DNA from: Gordonia amicalis NBRC 100051 = JCM 11271
Lineage (GTDB): Bacteria > Actinomycetota > Actinomycetes > Mycobacteriales > Mycobacteriaceae
DNA length: 43,637 bases
Direction of reading: 5' to 3'
Assembly (NCBI RefSeq): GCF_000332995.1
Contig: NZ_BANS01000052.1
Span: forward strand, 1-43,637
Position numbers and translations under genes: made by a program. Shown piece after piece: positions 1-8,356 of this stretch. Numbering within the stretch: position 1 is the first letter of the stretch; each line of letters opens with the position of its first letter. Below the pieces are notes generated by a model. The model had not been told where the DNA came from. It worked only from the letters and a program-made list of their open reading frames with translations, and searched no databases.

Positions 1-49
1 TTAGCGACGAGCCTCGAAGGGCTGGTGACCGTCCCTCGCCACGCTCGCT

Positions 50-1618
50 TCACACGCGCGGGTATGCGATCGCGAGCATTATCGAGGCGAGGGTGGCTTC
101 GGCGTCGGAGGCGTTGCGCAGGTCGATGACTTGACGCAGCTGCAGGCGTGGCTGATCGCCGGACGCCTCATCGGGTCCGTGGATGTCGGTGCGCACCTGG
201 TGGAGGTGTTCGGCGAACCGGCGAGGGATATCGGGTCGCCGGTTGATGCGTTCGGGATTCGGGGGCGCTCCGGGTTCGGCGTTGAGCCGCCAGACGCAAC
301 GACCCTCGTCGGGGCCCTCGCGGACCATGCGGGTGGTGTATTGGCCGGGTTGATCGCCGACCATCCGATTGTGTTTCGGGCACGCGGGGGTCAGGTCGGT
401 GATGTCGGTGAGTCCGCCCAGGCCCCAATCGAGTTGGGCGTGATGCATTTCCACGTGGGTGGCGGATAGGTCGCAGTCGGGGGTGGAGCAGACCTCGCCG
501 TCGGGGCGGGCGAAGGACACCAGTCGTTGTTCGCGGGTGGCCAGGCGTTTGCCGCGCCCGAAGTACAGCGGGATCGCGGTGGCGTCTTTGAACACCGCAA
601 GCCAGGGCTGGGCGTCGGCGGCGAGGGTGATGAGGTCGGTGATGGGGATCAGGGTGCCGGTGGCGGTGGTTGCGAACCCGGCTTCGCGGATCAGATCGTT
701 CACATCGGCCTTGACGATCAGCTGCACAGGTAGCCCGCGGTGACTCTTACCCAGGAGTCCGTCCTCGAACACGGCTTTCAGCAGGGCATTGAAGGCGTCG
801 TGATTCAACTGGGCCGGGCTGCGGGCATCGCGTTCGGCGGCGGCCGCCACCGCGTCGGGGTCGGCGTCTTCGATGGAGCCGCAGGGTGATTCGGGGTCGT
901 CGGGGTTGTTCATGCCGGGTTTTGCCCACACGGCGAGCAACATGGTGATGCGGGCCAGTGCTTCGGGGGTGAGGTTCGCGGTGAGTTTGGCGGTGCCGTC
1001 GGCGCGTTGCCGGTTCACGTACAGTTGGCGGCGTCGTTTGCGGTCGGTGTCGTCGGTGAGGGTGCCGTCGGGGTCGAGGTGGGCCAGCAGTCGGGCGCCG
1101 AGGTTGGTGATGTCGGCGGGGGTGTGGTCGACGGCGATCTCGGTCATCTGTCGTTCGGCGGCGACCTTGACGTCGTGGTCGACGGCGTGCGGGATCTGGT
1201 CGAGCACGTCGATGACCGCACGCACATGGGCGGGGCCGACATGCCCGTCGGCGAAGGCGTCGGCCAGGGTGGGGTGCTGGGGTGGGAGTGGTTCGCCGGT
1301 AGGGCTGGGAAAGGTTGCGGTGGCAGACATCTGGTCGCGGCGCCGCATGGGTTCGGCGATCCGGAGGCGGTGGGTCATGAACTGGATGACGCTGCGATGG
1401 CCGGTCTTTCGGGGTAGGTCACGTTCGGTGGCTTCGACGACCTGACGGTCCCCGGCGAAACTCAGTCGCGCGATCGCCCGTTCGGTCTCGGCGGCGACAT
1501 CGACCAGTTCGGCATCCGAGCACTGCGTCAGGTCGACGGTCTGCAGTTCGTCGATGAGGGAGTGGATCTGGTCGACGACCGCGGCGGCGCTTGGTCTTGC
1601 GTCTGCCATGACGGTCAC
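50..1618 (-). CDS. DUF222 / HNH endonuclease domain protein (13E12 family)
   Basis: A 522-residue protein with the two-part layout of the actinobacterial 13E12 repeat family: an N-terminal helical DUF222 region (about residues 15-330) and a C-terminal HNH nuclease fold (about 375-425). The HNH part shows a Cys pair (CSTPDC), then HVEMHH, a W-G-L-G-G segment, T-D-x-x-D-L, a further Cys and a final K-H-N. That is the full zinc and catalytic set, so the nuclease looks intact. Family members are multicopy in this order; many are regarded as selfish or repair-associated, but the substrate is unknown. The start is either GTG at 1618 or ATG at 1609; a GGTGAC stretch sits just before the ATG. A promoter and a LexA-like box lie immediately upstream, so induction by DNA damage is likely. 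No gene is visible in bases 1-49. Confidence 0.9.
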   Translation of the reverse strand: MTVMADARPSAAAVVDQIHSLIDELQTVDLTQCSDAELVDVAAETERAIARLSFAGDRQVVEATERDLPRKTGHRSVIQFMTHRLRIAEPMRRRDQMSATATFPSPTGEPLPPQHPTLADAFADGHVGPAHVRAVIDVLDQIPHAVDHDVKVAAERQMTEIAVDHTPADITNLGARLLAHLDPDGTLTDDTDRKRRRQLYVNRQRADGTAKLTANLTPEALARITMLLAVWAKPGMNNPDDPESPCGSIEDADPDAVAAAAERDARSPAQLNHDAFNALLKAVFEDGLLGKSHRGLPVQLIVKADVNDLIREAGFATTATGTLIPITDLITLAADAQPWLAVFKDATAIPLYFGRGKRLATREQRLVSFARPDGEVCSTPDCDLSATHVEMHHAQLDWGLGGLTDITDLTPACPKHNRMVGDQPGQYTTRMVREGPDEGRCVWRLNAEPGAPPNPERINRRPDIPRRFAEHLHQVRTDIHGPDEASGDQPRLQLRQVIDLRNASDAEATLASIMLAIAYPRV

Positions 1619-1636
1619 CCCCCGGAACCGATAGTG

Positions 1637-1650
1637 CGAATGTATGTTCG
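1637..1650 (-). promoter_or_regulatory. LexA (SOS) box upstream of the HNH gene
   Basis: Read on the minus strand the 14-mer is CGAACATACATTCG. It matches the actinobacterial SOS box CGAAC-RNRY-GTTYG at every position but one (A for G in the right arm). It directly abuts the -10 element at 1651-1656 and so covers the expected transcription start, the usual arrangement for LexA repression. LexA boxes in front of 13E12-family genes are known in Mycobacterium tuberculosis. Confidence 0.75.
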
Positions 1651-1679
1651 ACAGTACTCGCTAATCCGCTGTGCTGCAA
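1651..1679 (-). promoter_or_regulatory. Sigma70-type promoter of the HNH gene
   Basis: On the minus strand TTGCAG (1674-1679) and TACTGT (1651-1656) are separated by exactly 17 bases, giving a good housekeeping-type promoter. Transcription would start near 1644, inside the LexA-like box, leaving a leader of about 25-35 bases. Confidence 0.6.
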
Positions 1680-1761
1680 CACTAATGAGGAAGATTCGGT
1701 GACACGCAGTTTGTCGGTGGGATGGTGTAGAAGGCGCCCGATCCGGACGGTGATCCGTGGC

Positions 1762-2024
1762 TCAGGGGAAGAGGATCGACCGGAAGACCTGCGGGATGCG
1801 CGACCAACCGGGCCGTGCCGCGTAGGGGGTGAGGGTGCCGAGACCGGAGCCGGCGCGACCTCCGCCCAGCGTCGACTGACCTTGTCGACGGTCGTTCGCG
1901 TGCGTAAGAACAGATCTGCACGTTGCTCGAGTGGCATCGCCGCCCAGTCGGCGGCCCCTTGCGCGAGCTCGTCCAGCATGCCGTCGAGTTCGGCATGCGC
2001 CGGCGGAGAAACCCCGGCCGTCAT
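1762..2024 (-). pseudogene. Collapsed aldehyde dehydrogenase remnant
   Basis: Starting at ATG 2024, the first 55-57 codons read like the N-terminus of a large actinobacterial aldehyde dehydrogenase (helical, with AADWAAMPLEQRADLFLR and a following V-D-K-V-S-R-R-W). The frame then shifts near 1850, and another frame gives a plausible C-terminus, LTPYAARPGWSRIPQV, ending in F-R-S-I-L-F-P and a stop at 1762. Both ends of a gene normally 1.5-1.8 kb long therefore lie within 263 bases, with the NAD-binding and catalytic parts gone. I read this as an internal deletion. The family assignment rests on short segments from memory. The remnant is divergent from the dehydrogenase at 2156, and the rest of the 1619-2155 interval holds only the HNH promoter region and the short leader of that dehydrogenase. 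Confidence 0.5.
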
Positions 2025-2155
2025 GACGTCCAGTGTCGCACCGCGTGGAGCGTGGCCAGACCCACGAGCGAATCCCTCGGCACGGGTCAGCCGCCAGAGA
2101 CGATGCGCACGTCTGGTAGGTCTTTATCCAGACTCACCGATCGAAGGAGATCCCC

Positions 2156-2953
2156 ATGGACGTCGCAGGCAAGGTTGCCATCGTCACCGGCGGTGGGGGT
2201 GGGATCGGTGGTGCGCTCGCGCACGCCCTGGTCGAAGCGGGCGCGAAGGTCGTGGTCACCGACCTCGACGCGGCGTCGGCGGAAAGTGTCGCCGATGCAC
2301 TCGGCGACTCCGCCGTCGCGATCGCCGGTGATGCCTCGAGCGACGACCACATCGATGCGGCCGTCCGCCTGGCCGAGTCCACCTTCGGGCCGGTCGACCT
2401 GTACTTCGCGAACGCCGGTATCGGACGTGGTGGCGGCCTGGACACCGACGAGGCGATGTGGGATCTGGCGCTCGACGTCAACCTGCGCAGCCACATCCGG
2501 GCGGCGCGTCGTCTCGTGCCGGAGTGGATCGAGCGGGGCGGCGGATACTTCGTCAGCACGGCGTCGGCCGCCGGACTGCTCACCCAGATCGGCAATGCGC
2601 CGTACTCGGTCACCAAGCACGCCGCCGTCGGTTTCGCCGAGTGGCTCAACATCACCCACGGCGACGACGGTGTGCGGGTCAGCTGTCTGTGCCCGATGGG
2701 CGTCGACACCAAGCTGCTGCGGCCCGAGGACGACTCGGCCACACCGGACCAGAAGCTGATGCAGAAGGCCGTCGAAACCGCCGGTGAGGTCCTGACCCCG
2801 GATGCGGTCGCCGCGATCGTGCTGGAAGCCGTTGCCGACGAACGATTCCTGATCCTCCCGCACGCCGAGGTGCTGGACATGTATCGGCAGAAGGGCGCCG
2901 ACTACGACCGCTGGCTGCGCGGTATGCGCCGCTACCAGCGATCCCTGGCCTGA
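2156..2953 (+). CDS. SDR family NAD(P)-dependent oxidoreductase
   Basis: A 265-residue classical short-chain dehydrogenase/reductase. The cofactor glycine motif TGGGGGIG starts at residue 11, the structural NAG is at 86-88, and the catalytic set is Ser137, Tyr150 and Lys154 (APYSVTKHA). Asp36, at the end of the second strand (VVVTDLD), points to NAD rather than NADP. The substrate cannot be read from sequence, but an alcohol or hydroxyacid is expected. The ribosome site AAGGAGA (2144-2150) is optimally placed before ATG 2156. The gene converges with the lactonase at 2958, only 4 bases apart, with an aldehyde dehydrogenase remnant on its other side. An inferred role is oxidation of hydroxy compounds from lactone opening. 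Confidence 0.9.
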   Translation: MDVAGKVAIVTGGGGGIGGALAHALVEAGAKVVVTDLDAASAESVADALGDSAVAIAGDASSDDHIDAAVRLAESTFGPVDLYFANAGIGRGGGLDTDEAMWDLALDVNLRSHIRAARRLVPEWIERGGGYFVSTASAAGLLTQIGNAPYSVTKHAAVGFAEWLNITHGDDGVRVSCLCPMGVDTKLLRPEDDSATPDQKLMQKAVETAGEVLTPDAVAAIVLEAVADERFLILPHAEVLDMYRQKGADYDRWLRGMRRYQRSLA

Positions 2954-2957
2954 GGCG

Positions 2958-3917
2958 CTACTCGAAGTACCGACGCGGAACGTCGACGAGCATCGTCGTG
3001 ATGTCCGCGTCGCTGACGCCGCGTTCACGGAGCGCGGGCAGGACGTCATCGCTGATGTGGCGATAGTTCCACTTGGGCAGCGCCTGCTTCTTCGCCTCGT
3101 GGTCGAACCAGTCGATGAAGCACGACGCGTCGTGGGCGAGTGCCATGCGGTCGGCGTAGCCGCGCTTGCACAGTTCGGCGACCGTGTTCACCCGGTCCTC
3201 GAACGGCAACAGCAGGTCGAGACCGAATCGGTCCATGCCCAGGATGGAGCCGGCGTCGGCGATCTTCATCAGGTAGTCGAGGTCGACGCTGTCGCCGGAG
3301 TGACCGATGACCACCTTCGTGAGATCGGCACCCTCCTCGGCCAGCACTTTCTGTGCCACCAGACCCGATTGGGTGTGCGGGTTGGTGTGCACGGTGATGG
3401 GTGCACCGGTCTGCGCGCTGGTCTGCCCGACGGCTCGCATCACGCGTTCGACGCCGGGCGTCAGTCCCTGCTCCTCGATGGCGCACTTGAGGAATGCGGC
3501 GCGTACGCCGGTGTCGGCGATGCCCTCGGTCAGATCCTTGGTGAACAGATCCACCAGCGGTTCGGGCACGTCGAAGAGCAGGCCGGGACCGGCGTAGTGG
3601 AACTGGAAGGGTATGTCGTTGTAGGTGTAGAGCCCCGTCGCGACGACGATGTTGAGATCGATCTGCTCGGCGATCCGCTGTATACGCGGAATGTACCGGC
3701 CGAGACCGAGAACCGTGGGATCGAGGATGGTGTCGATCCCGAGTTCCTTCAGTTCGGCGAGGTCGTGGACGGCCTCGGCGACTTTCGCGTCCTCGTCCCA
3801 GTCGTCCTGGTAGTTCTGCCGGAATTCCTCGCCGACGATGAAGACGTGTTCGTGCACAAGCACTTTGCCGAGTTCGGCGGAATCGACCGGCCCTGCGGCG
3901 GTGTGGACGGTGGCCAC
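2958..3917 (-). CDS. Phosphotriesterase-like lactonase (QsdA-like)
   Basis: A 319-residue amidohydrolase of the phosphotriesterase family. The binuclear metal site is complete: HEH at 22-24 (VLVHEHVF), the bridging lysine in AAFLKCA, histidines in ITVHTN and VIGHSGD, and the late aspartate in LAHDAS. The segment PTVLGLGRYIPRIQRIAEQ resembles the Rhodococcus lactonase QsdA, which opens N-acyl-homoserine lactones and gamma-lactones and has nearly the same length. Hydrolysis of a lactone is thus more likely than phosphotriester cleavage, though this is inference from family resemblance. The start is GTG 3917 behind GGAGGT. The reverse neighbour at 3986 begins 69 bases away, so the promoter region is short. 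A soluble cytoplasmic enzyme is expected, as no signal peptide is visible. Confidence 0.85.
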   Translation of the reverse strand: MATVHTAAGPVDSAELGKVLVHEHVFIVGEEFRQNYQDDWDEDAKVAEAVHDLAELKELGIDTILDPTVLGLGRYIPRIQRIAEQIDLNIVVATGLYTYNDIPFQFHYAGPGLLFDVPEPLVDLFTKDLTEGIADTGVRAAFLKCAIEEQGLTPGVERVMRAVGQTSAQTGAPITVHTNPHTQSGLVAQKVLAEEGADLTKVVIGHSGDSVDLDYLMKIADAGSILGMDRFGLDLLLPFEDRVNTVAELCKRGYADRMALAHDASCFIDWFDHEAKKQALPKWNYRHISDDVLPALRERGVSDADITTMLVDVPRRYFE

Positions 3918-3985
3918 GAGAACCTCCTCGCCGGGTCGCCTCGTTGCGCACCCGCTGGGCCGAACCCTAGTGGACCGGATTCGGC

Positions 3986-4549
3986 GTGTACGGCGTTTCG
4001 GTCGGGTTGGCAGTGCTCGTGGACGTCACCGATGAGTTCCGGATGGACGGCTGGTTCACGATGCCCTACGGGTTCACCGACCGGATGAGCGAGGTGGTGG
4101 GCGGTTTCACCGGCGCGTGCGATGGCATCCTGTTGGGCCGCAAGACGTTCGAGATGTTCGGACCGGCCTGGTCGGAACGCACCGTCGACGACGACCCCGG
4201 TGCGCCGTTCTTCAACGAGACCACGAAGTACGTCGTGTCCGGCACGCTCGACGAGGCGACGGGCTGGCAGAACTCCGAGGTCATCGGGGCGTATGACCCG
4301 GAGAAGATCGAGAAGCTCAAGAACGAGCACGACCTGTACATCAGCGGCAGCGGCACTCTCGTCCGAGCTCTGCTGCACGACAAGCTGATCGACGAACTCC
4401 ACCTTCTCGTCTACCCGGTGGTGCTCGGCACCGGCGCACGCCTCTTCGACGGCCTCGCCGACCTACCGCTCACGCTGGTGGAGACGGAGTCCTTCGACAA
4501 CGGCGTGGTGCACCTGTCCTACTCGTCCACCGGCGAAGGCGTCAGGTGA
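3986..4549 (+). pseudogene. RibD/DHFR-like reductase lacking its normal N-terminus
   Basis: From about residue 20 the product is a clear dihydrofolate-reductase-like (RibD C-terminal) protein: GGFTGACDGILLGRKTFEMF, NETTKYVVS, then the GSGTLVRALL segment and the VYPVVLGTGARLF hallmark, ending at a normal C-terminus. What is missing is the first beta strand and turn, usually M-R-K-hydrophobics-L-D-G-V, which forms part of the NADPH site. In its place is an unrelated stretch opening at GTG 3986, with no ribosome site, next to the lactonase promoter. No other frame in 3918-4040 restores the strand. A 5' truncation of about 25 codons fits best; an intact but divergent protein is possible. It overlaps the next gene's 3' end by 8 bases on opposite strands. 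Confidence 0.6.
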
Positions 4550-5819
4550 GCTCCATCGCGCTGAGGAGCAGCTGGGCCACCTCGGCGTAGGCGCGGTGCT
4601 CCGCCTCGCAGAACGCGATCTCCTCGTCGCCGAGCTCGGCCTTGCGGGCCGAGGCGAGGTTGTCCATCCACTCGCGCATCTCGGCGGCGCAGATGTCGAA
4701 GAACTCGTGGACACGTTCGGGATCGCGCCGGCACGCGATGAGCACGGTGGTGGGGGACAGCTTGTTCCCAGGCTTCTGGTTGACGCGCAGCAGCGCCAGC
4801 AACGCTCCGGGAAGGCGTTCGCCGCGACACCGGTGTGCGGCTTTCCGGCCTCTCTCCAGGCGGGCGATCATCTCCGCGCGGGCCGAGCCGGCGAACTCGT
4901 CCCAGCGGCGCAGCGCGGCGTCGAGATTGGCGGGGCTGAACACGGCGACGTCGAGGCGACGTTGCGCGTACACGAGGCCGTTGCGGACGACCACGGCGAT
5001 CTCCGGCCAGCGCGGCGAGAACTCGGAGACGAGCATCCCGAGGACCGACGGGGCCGGCACCGCCGAACTCAGAATCGTCACGATCTCCAGCGCGCGTGCG
5101 TCGCGCGTGGGCCGGAGGAGCGACGTGCCCGACGACCGCAGGAAGATGGCCTTTCGGGGGCTGATCACCACCGGCCGGCCCGCCGCCGCCATCGCCGCCC
5201 GGACCAGCTCGACGAGATGGTCCTTGGACTGCGGCACCACCCCGGACTCGGCCGGTGCGTCGAGCGGATGGGCCAGCGAGGCGAAGCGGATCGTGTCGGC
5301 ATTGGTGGTCTCCGGGTCGAGCGCGTGCGCACCCAACCCGCGGCCATGACCCTCGGCTCCGGAGGCGTGGTCCGTGGACTCGACGTCGGCCGAACCCGAC
5401 GTCAGTTGATGCCGGGAGTAGGACGGATCGCCGATGCTGACGAAGGACGGGTGGATGACTCCCCAGACCTCGCGGAGCGCTCGTACCGCCGCCCGTGCGA
5501 GGTCACCGAACCGGTGGTCGGCGACCTCGTAACAGAAAGCGCTGCGACCCTCGAGCCGGCACCAGCCCCGGTCGACGATGAAGGTGGCCTGCCGCATCCA
5601 GCGGTCCTTGTCGGTCCACGTCAGATCGCCCGCGGAGATGGTGCAGCGCAACCGGTCCTCGTCGGCGACCGCGAACGTCATCCGCCTGCGCCAGCCACCG
5701 GCCGCCGCCTCGACCACGGTCAACGACTGACCGGGCGCCAGCTGCGGCACGCGGTCCGCGAGGGTGTCGGTGAAGTCCCGCCATGCCGCCTCGACGACGG
5801 CATCGAAATCGGGGGACAT
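4542..5819 (-). CDS. TY-Chap-like three-part protein A
   Basis: A 425-residue cytoplasmic protein, paralogous to the one at 6895-8067. The shared N-terminal domain (about 1-130) has DRLRCTI near residue 58, GWCRLEG, YEVADHR and LREVWGVIHPSF. A poorly conserved acidic, Gly/His-rich linker (about 135-185) follows, then a central domain starting at SKDHLVELV and including VAVFSPANLDAALRRW, and a helical charged tail. This architecture resembles actinobacterial TY-Chap proteins (type III secretion chaperone/YbjN-like folds), proposed to bind peptides or effectors in conflict systems; that assignment is from memory of the family. The start is ATG 5819 behind GAGGAG; GTG 5825 is an alternative. It sits 95 bases downstream of the unknown gene at 5915, probably co-transcribed. 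Confidence 0.7.
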   Translation of the reverse strand: MSPDFDAVVEAAWRDFTDTLADRVPQLAPGQSLTVVEAAAGGWRRRMTFAVADEDRLRCTISAGDLTWTDKDRWMRQATFIVDRGWCRLEGRSAFCYEVADHRFGDLARAAVRALREVWGVIHPSFVSIGDPSYSRHQLTSGSADVESTDHASGAEGHGRGLGAHALDPETTNADTIRFASLAHPLDAPAESGVVPQSKDHLVELVRAAMAAAGRPVVISPRKAIFLRSSGTSLLRPTRDARALEIVTILSSAVPAPSVLGMLVSEFSPRWPEIAVVVRNGLVYAQRRLDVAVFSPANLDAALRRWDEFAGSARAEMIARLERGRKAAHRCRGERLPGALLALLRVNQKPGNKLSPTTVLIACRRDPERVHEFFDICAAEMREWMDNLASARKAELGDEEIAFCEAEHRAYAEVAQLLLSAMELT

Positions 5820-5914
5820 TCGCACTCCTCAAGCTGGGGTCTTCGTGAATGACGGCCGCCGGCGAACCCGCGGAACTCGAATATTACGACGCCTTCCTGA
5901 CACCCGGGTGAGAT

Positions 5915-6739
5915 CTACAGCCGAGAGGAATGCCTCCTCGATTCGTCCCTCGCCGCTTCGGGGCAGTCGGATTCGCGGTAGGTCGAATGCCAGGGGAGTC
6001 GACGGTCGAGGTAGTCCGCACAGGTCAGCCGCGAGTGTCGTGGTGCGAGACCGGTCAGCGACTCCCACGTCACCGAGTTGACGATCCGAACGGCGGCCGA
6101 CCCCATGCGGGTCGGGTGCCACGTGTCGGCGGACTCGAGCGGACCGATCATCCGGGCGACCGCGGTGCGCGGTGGGGTACGGGCCTGCTCTGCCCGCGAG
6201 ATGTCGCAGAGGACGCAGGTACTCGCCGACGCGTGGTGGCGGCGTCGAGCCCAGGATTCGGCCCGCATCGGAATCACCGTGAGTTGCACGAGCGTTCCGC
6301 GCGGATCGGGTCCCCGGCTCGTGTGGGTCGACGGCGCGACCAGTTGCCGGTGACCGCCCGTACCCGTCCGGTACGACGCCAGGGTCTGTTGCGTGGGCAC
6401 CTCGATGTAGTCGTCGGTGTCGAAGTCGGGCGTGCCGGTGAACACCTTCCCGCTGATCGCGTTGACCCCGTCCACGCCGATCATCACCAGGAACGGGTGC
6501 TGATGCGGCGAGGAGAAATCGATCCACGTCGCTTCGGACTGCCACATCGGGATCACGGCGTCGGCGTCACCCGTCGGAGAGCCTTGCGCGAGACGCAGCG
6601 TGGTGTCGGCGGTGAGTCCGGCCCGGGCGGCCAGATCGCCGGCGCGCAGTGTCCGGGGAAAGGTGACATGGAGACGGGCGTCGGGTCCCAACTCGGGGAA
6701 GGTGAAGGTCAGCGTGCCGTGGTCGGTGGTGAGGGTCAT
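5915..6739 (-). CDS. Conserved protein of unknown function (LPW-motif family)
   Basis: A 274-residue protein I recognise only as a conserved bacterial family without assigned function. Its signature stretches are VIPMWQSEATWIDFSS (about 62-77), VMIGVDGVNAISGKVF, a YIEVPTQ segment, GTGGHRQLVAPS, and near the C-terminus AAVRIVNSVTWESLTG followed by ADYLDRRLPW. Related proteins end in a comparable L-P-W-F-D-Y segment, so the gene looks full length. The central stretch (about 160-215) is basic, with two cysteines in TCVLC. No signal peptide or membrane segment is visible. ATG 6739 follows CGGAG. It lies between two TY-Chap-like paralogues on the same strand, 155 bases from one and 95 from the other, which suggests one functional unit. 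Confidence 0.65.
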   Translation of the reverse strand: MTLTTDHGTLTFTFPELGPDARLHVTFPRTLRAGDLAARAGLTADTTLRLAQGSPTGDADAVIPMWQSEATWIDFSSPHQHPFLVMIGVDGVNAISGKVFTGTPDFDTDDYIEVPTQQTLASYRTGTGGHRQLVAPSTHTSRGPDPRGTLVQLTVIPMRAESWARRRHHASASTCVLCDISRAEQARTPPRTAVARMIGPLESADTWHPTRMGSAAVRIVNSVTWESLTGLAPRHSRLTCADYLDRRLPWHSTYRESDCPEAARDESRRHSSRL

Positions 6740-6894
6740 GCAATGCTCCGATGGAATGCCCGGGCGGGGTCGCGCGCAGGAGACCCCCTACCGATATAGC
6801 TCACACACCACCGTCGCGCTCGTGTACGGAACCGGAATCCTCCGGGTGGACTACCCGGAAAGCGCTAGGCGAGGAAGCGGTGTCGTGCGCGCGG

Positions 6895-8067
6895 TCACTT
6901 GGCCGTCGGGCGACTGTCGGCCGCGTCGTCGGAGAGGACGACGACACGGAGCGCGGCGCGCAGATTGTGGGTCGTCGCACGCCAGGCGTCGGCTTCGTGA
7001 CGGCATGCGTCGGCTTCGGCCGCATCGGAGGCCGCAGCCGCGTCGGCGGCCGAGCGTCGCCAGGTGAGGTGCTGCTCCTCACAGGTGTGGATGAACGAGA
7101 GGATGTCGGCCTGGTTGTACCGGCAGATCTTCGCGACCTCGCGGGCGCTCAGCGACCGGCCGTCCGGGTCGAGTTCGAGCAGCGTCTGCAACGCATCCGG
7201 CAGGCGTTCCTCGGTCTCGGGAAGATCTGGTGTCGCGCTCTGCGTGATCTGCTCGATGACGTTGGGCGCGCAGTCCGCGAGGAAGCTGAACCACTCGGCG
7301 AGCGCAGAACTCAGGTTGTGGGGGTGGAAGACCGCGCACTCAAGGGTCAGTGTCGCGAACACCTCGTTCTGGAGGAGGTGGACCCGGACCGCAGAACCCA
7401 TCGTCGGCTGGGCCGCGACGATGTCGGCCGCACGTCTGCGGTCGGTGATGTCACCGGCCAGGCGCGCGAAGAACTCGAGACGGGGCGCGTCCGAACGGGG
7501 GCTCAGCCACGACGAGACGGGCTTGGTCGGAAGGGCGATGTCGCCGTCGGCGTCGGTCTGGATCCGGCAGCCGGTCAGGTCTTCGAGCGAGCCGACGAGC
7601 AGCGCACGCAGGTGATCGTCGTCGAAGGGCTGGACGGCCACCTCGATCTGCGGCTCGGCACGTGCCGCGGGAGAGTGGTCCAGGAAAGCCGGATGCACGA
7701 CCTCCCAGACCTGACGCAACGTGGCCACCGTCGCGTGGGCGAGTTCGTCGACGCGTCGGCGGCCCACCTCGTAGATGTGGGTGCGGTTGCGCAGCCGACG
7801 CCAGCCGAGCGCCTCGAGCATCTCGAGATGCTCGAGGAAGTACTCCTCGGTAGGGTGCAGATCGGTGTCGTCGATGGTGCACCGCAGGCGGTTCGAACCG
7901 GTGAGGGTGAAGCGCAGTCTGCCGTGAGGACCTTCGGGGATCAGGGGGTCCAGCTGGATGGTGAGCGTCGAACCGGGGGTGAGGTTGGCCAGGCGGTCGC
8001 CGACGTGAAGCTGGAATGTGCGCCAGGCGTCATCGATGTTCGAGTCCACGGTGAAGTCGGTTGTCAT
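6895..8067 (-). CDS. TY-Chap-like three-part protein B
   Basis: A 390-residue paralogue of the protein at 4542-5819. Shared features in order: NRLRCTIDDTDL, GWRRLRNRT, IYEVGRRRVDELA, LRQVWEVVHPAFLD in the N-terminal domain (1-130); DDHLRALLVGSLEDL opening the central domain (about 150-270); LEFFARLAGDI and AVFHPHNLSSALAEW; then a helical C-terminal region with LPDALQTLLELD and a long Ala/Glu-rich helix that could form a coiled coil. Unlike protein A it lacks the long linker. No catalytic residues can be assigned; a peptide- or partner-binding role is inferred from the TY-Chap resemblance. ATG 8067 follows AAGGAAG at 5-6 bases. The 289-base interval upstream to 8356 contains no gene and probably carries its promoter. 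Confidence 0.7.
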   Translation of the reverse strand: MTTDFTVDSNIDDAWRTFQLHVGDRLANLTPGSTLTIQLDPLIPEGPHGRLRFTLTGSNRLRCTIDDTDLHPTEEYFLEHLEMLEALGWRRLRNRTHIYEVGRRRVDELAHATVATLRQVWEVVHPAFLDHSPAARAEPQIEVAVQPFDDDHLRALLVGSLEDLTGCRIQTDADGDIALPTKPVSSWLSPRSDAPRLEFFARLAGDITDRRRAADIVAAQPTMGSAVRVHLLQNEVFATLTLECAVFHPHNLSSALAEWFSFLADCAPNVIEQITQSATPDLPETEERLPDALQTLLELDPDGRSLSAREVAKICRYNQADILSFIHTCEEQHLTWRRSAADAAAASDAAEADACRHEADAWRATTHNLRAALRVVVLSDDAADSRPTAK

Positions 8068-8356
8068 GTCGACTTCCTTTCTCGTGCGCTGCGATCGAGA
8101 GCGCCCAGTGCTGCGGGGAAAACGTGCGTCGGGTTGCGGTCGGTGTCGGTGCGGGACGAGCAGTCCGGATGAGCCGGCTCAGACGATGACCGACCGCGAA
8201 CCTCTTCGGCACCAGGTTAGGTGACCGGGGAGACATTGTTGGTCGGTTGATCAGACCTGATGCTGGAACCGTACCGCGCTCGGGGTCACCCGGCTGACTC
8301 AGCAGGCGGTCATGCCAGGAACGCGGGCATCACAGCAGGTCAGAGCAGGTCGACTT

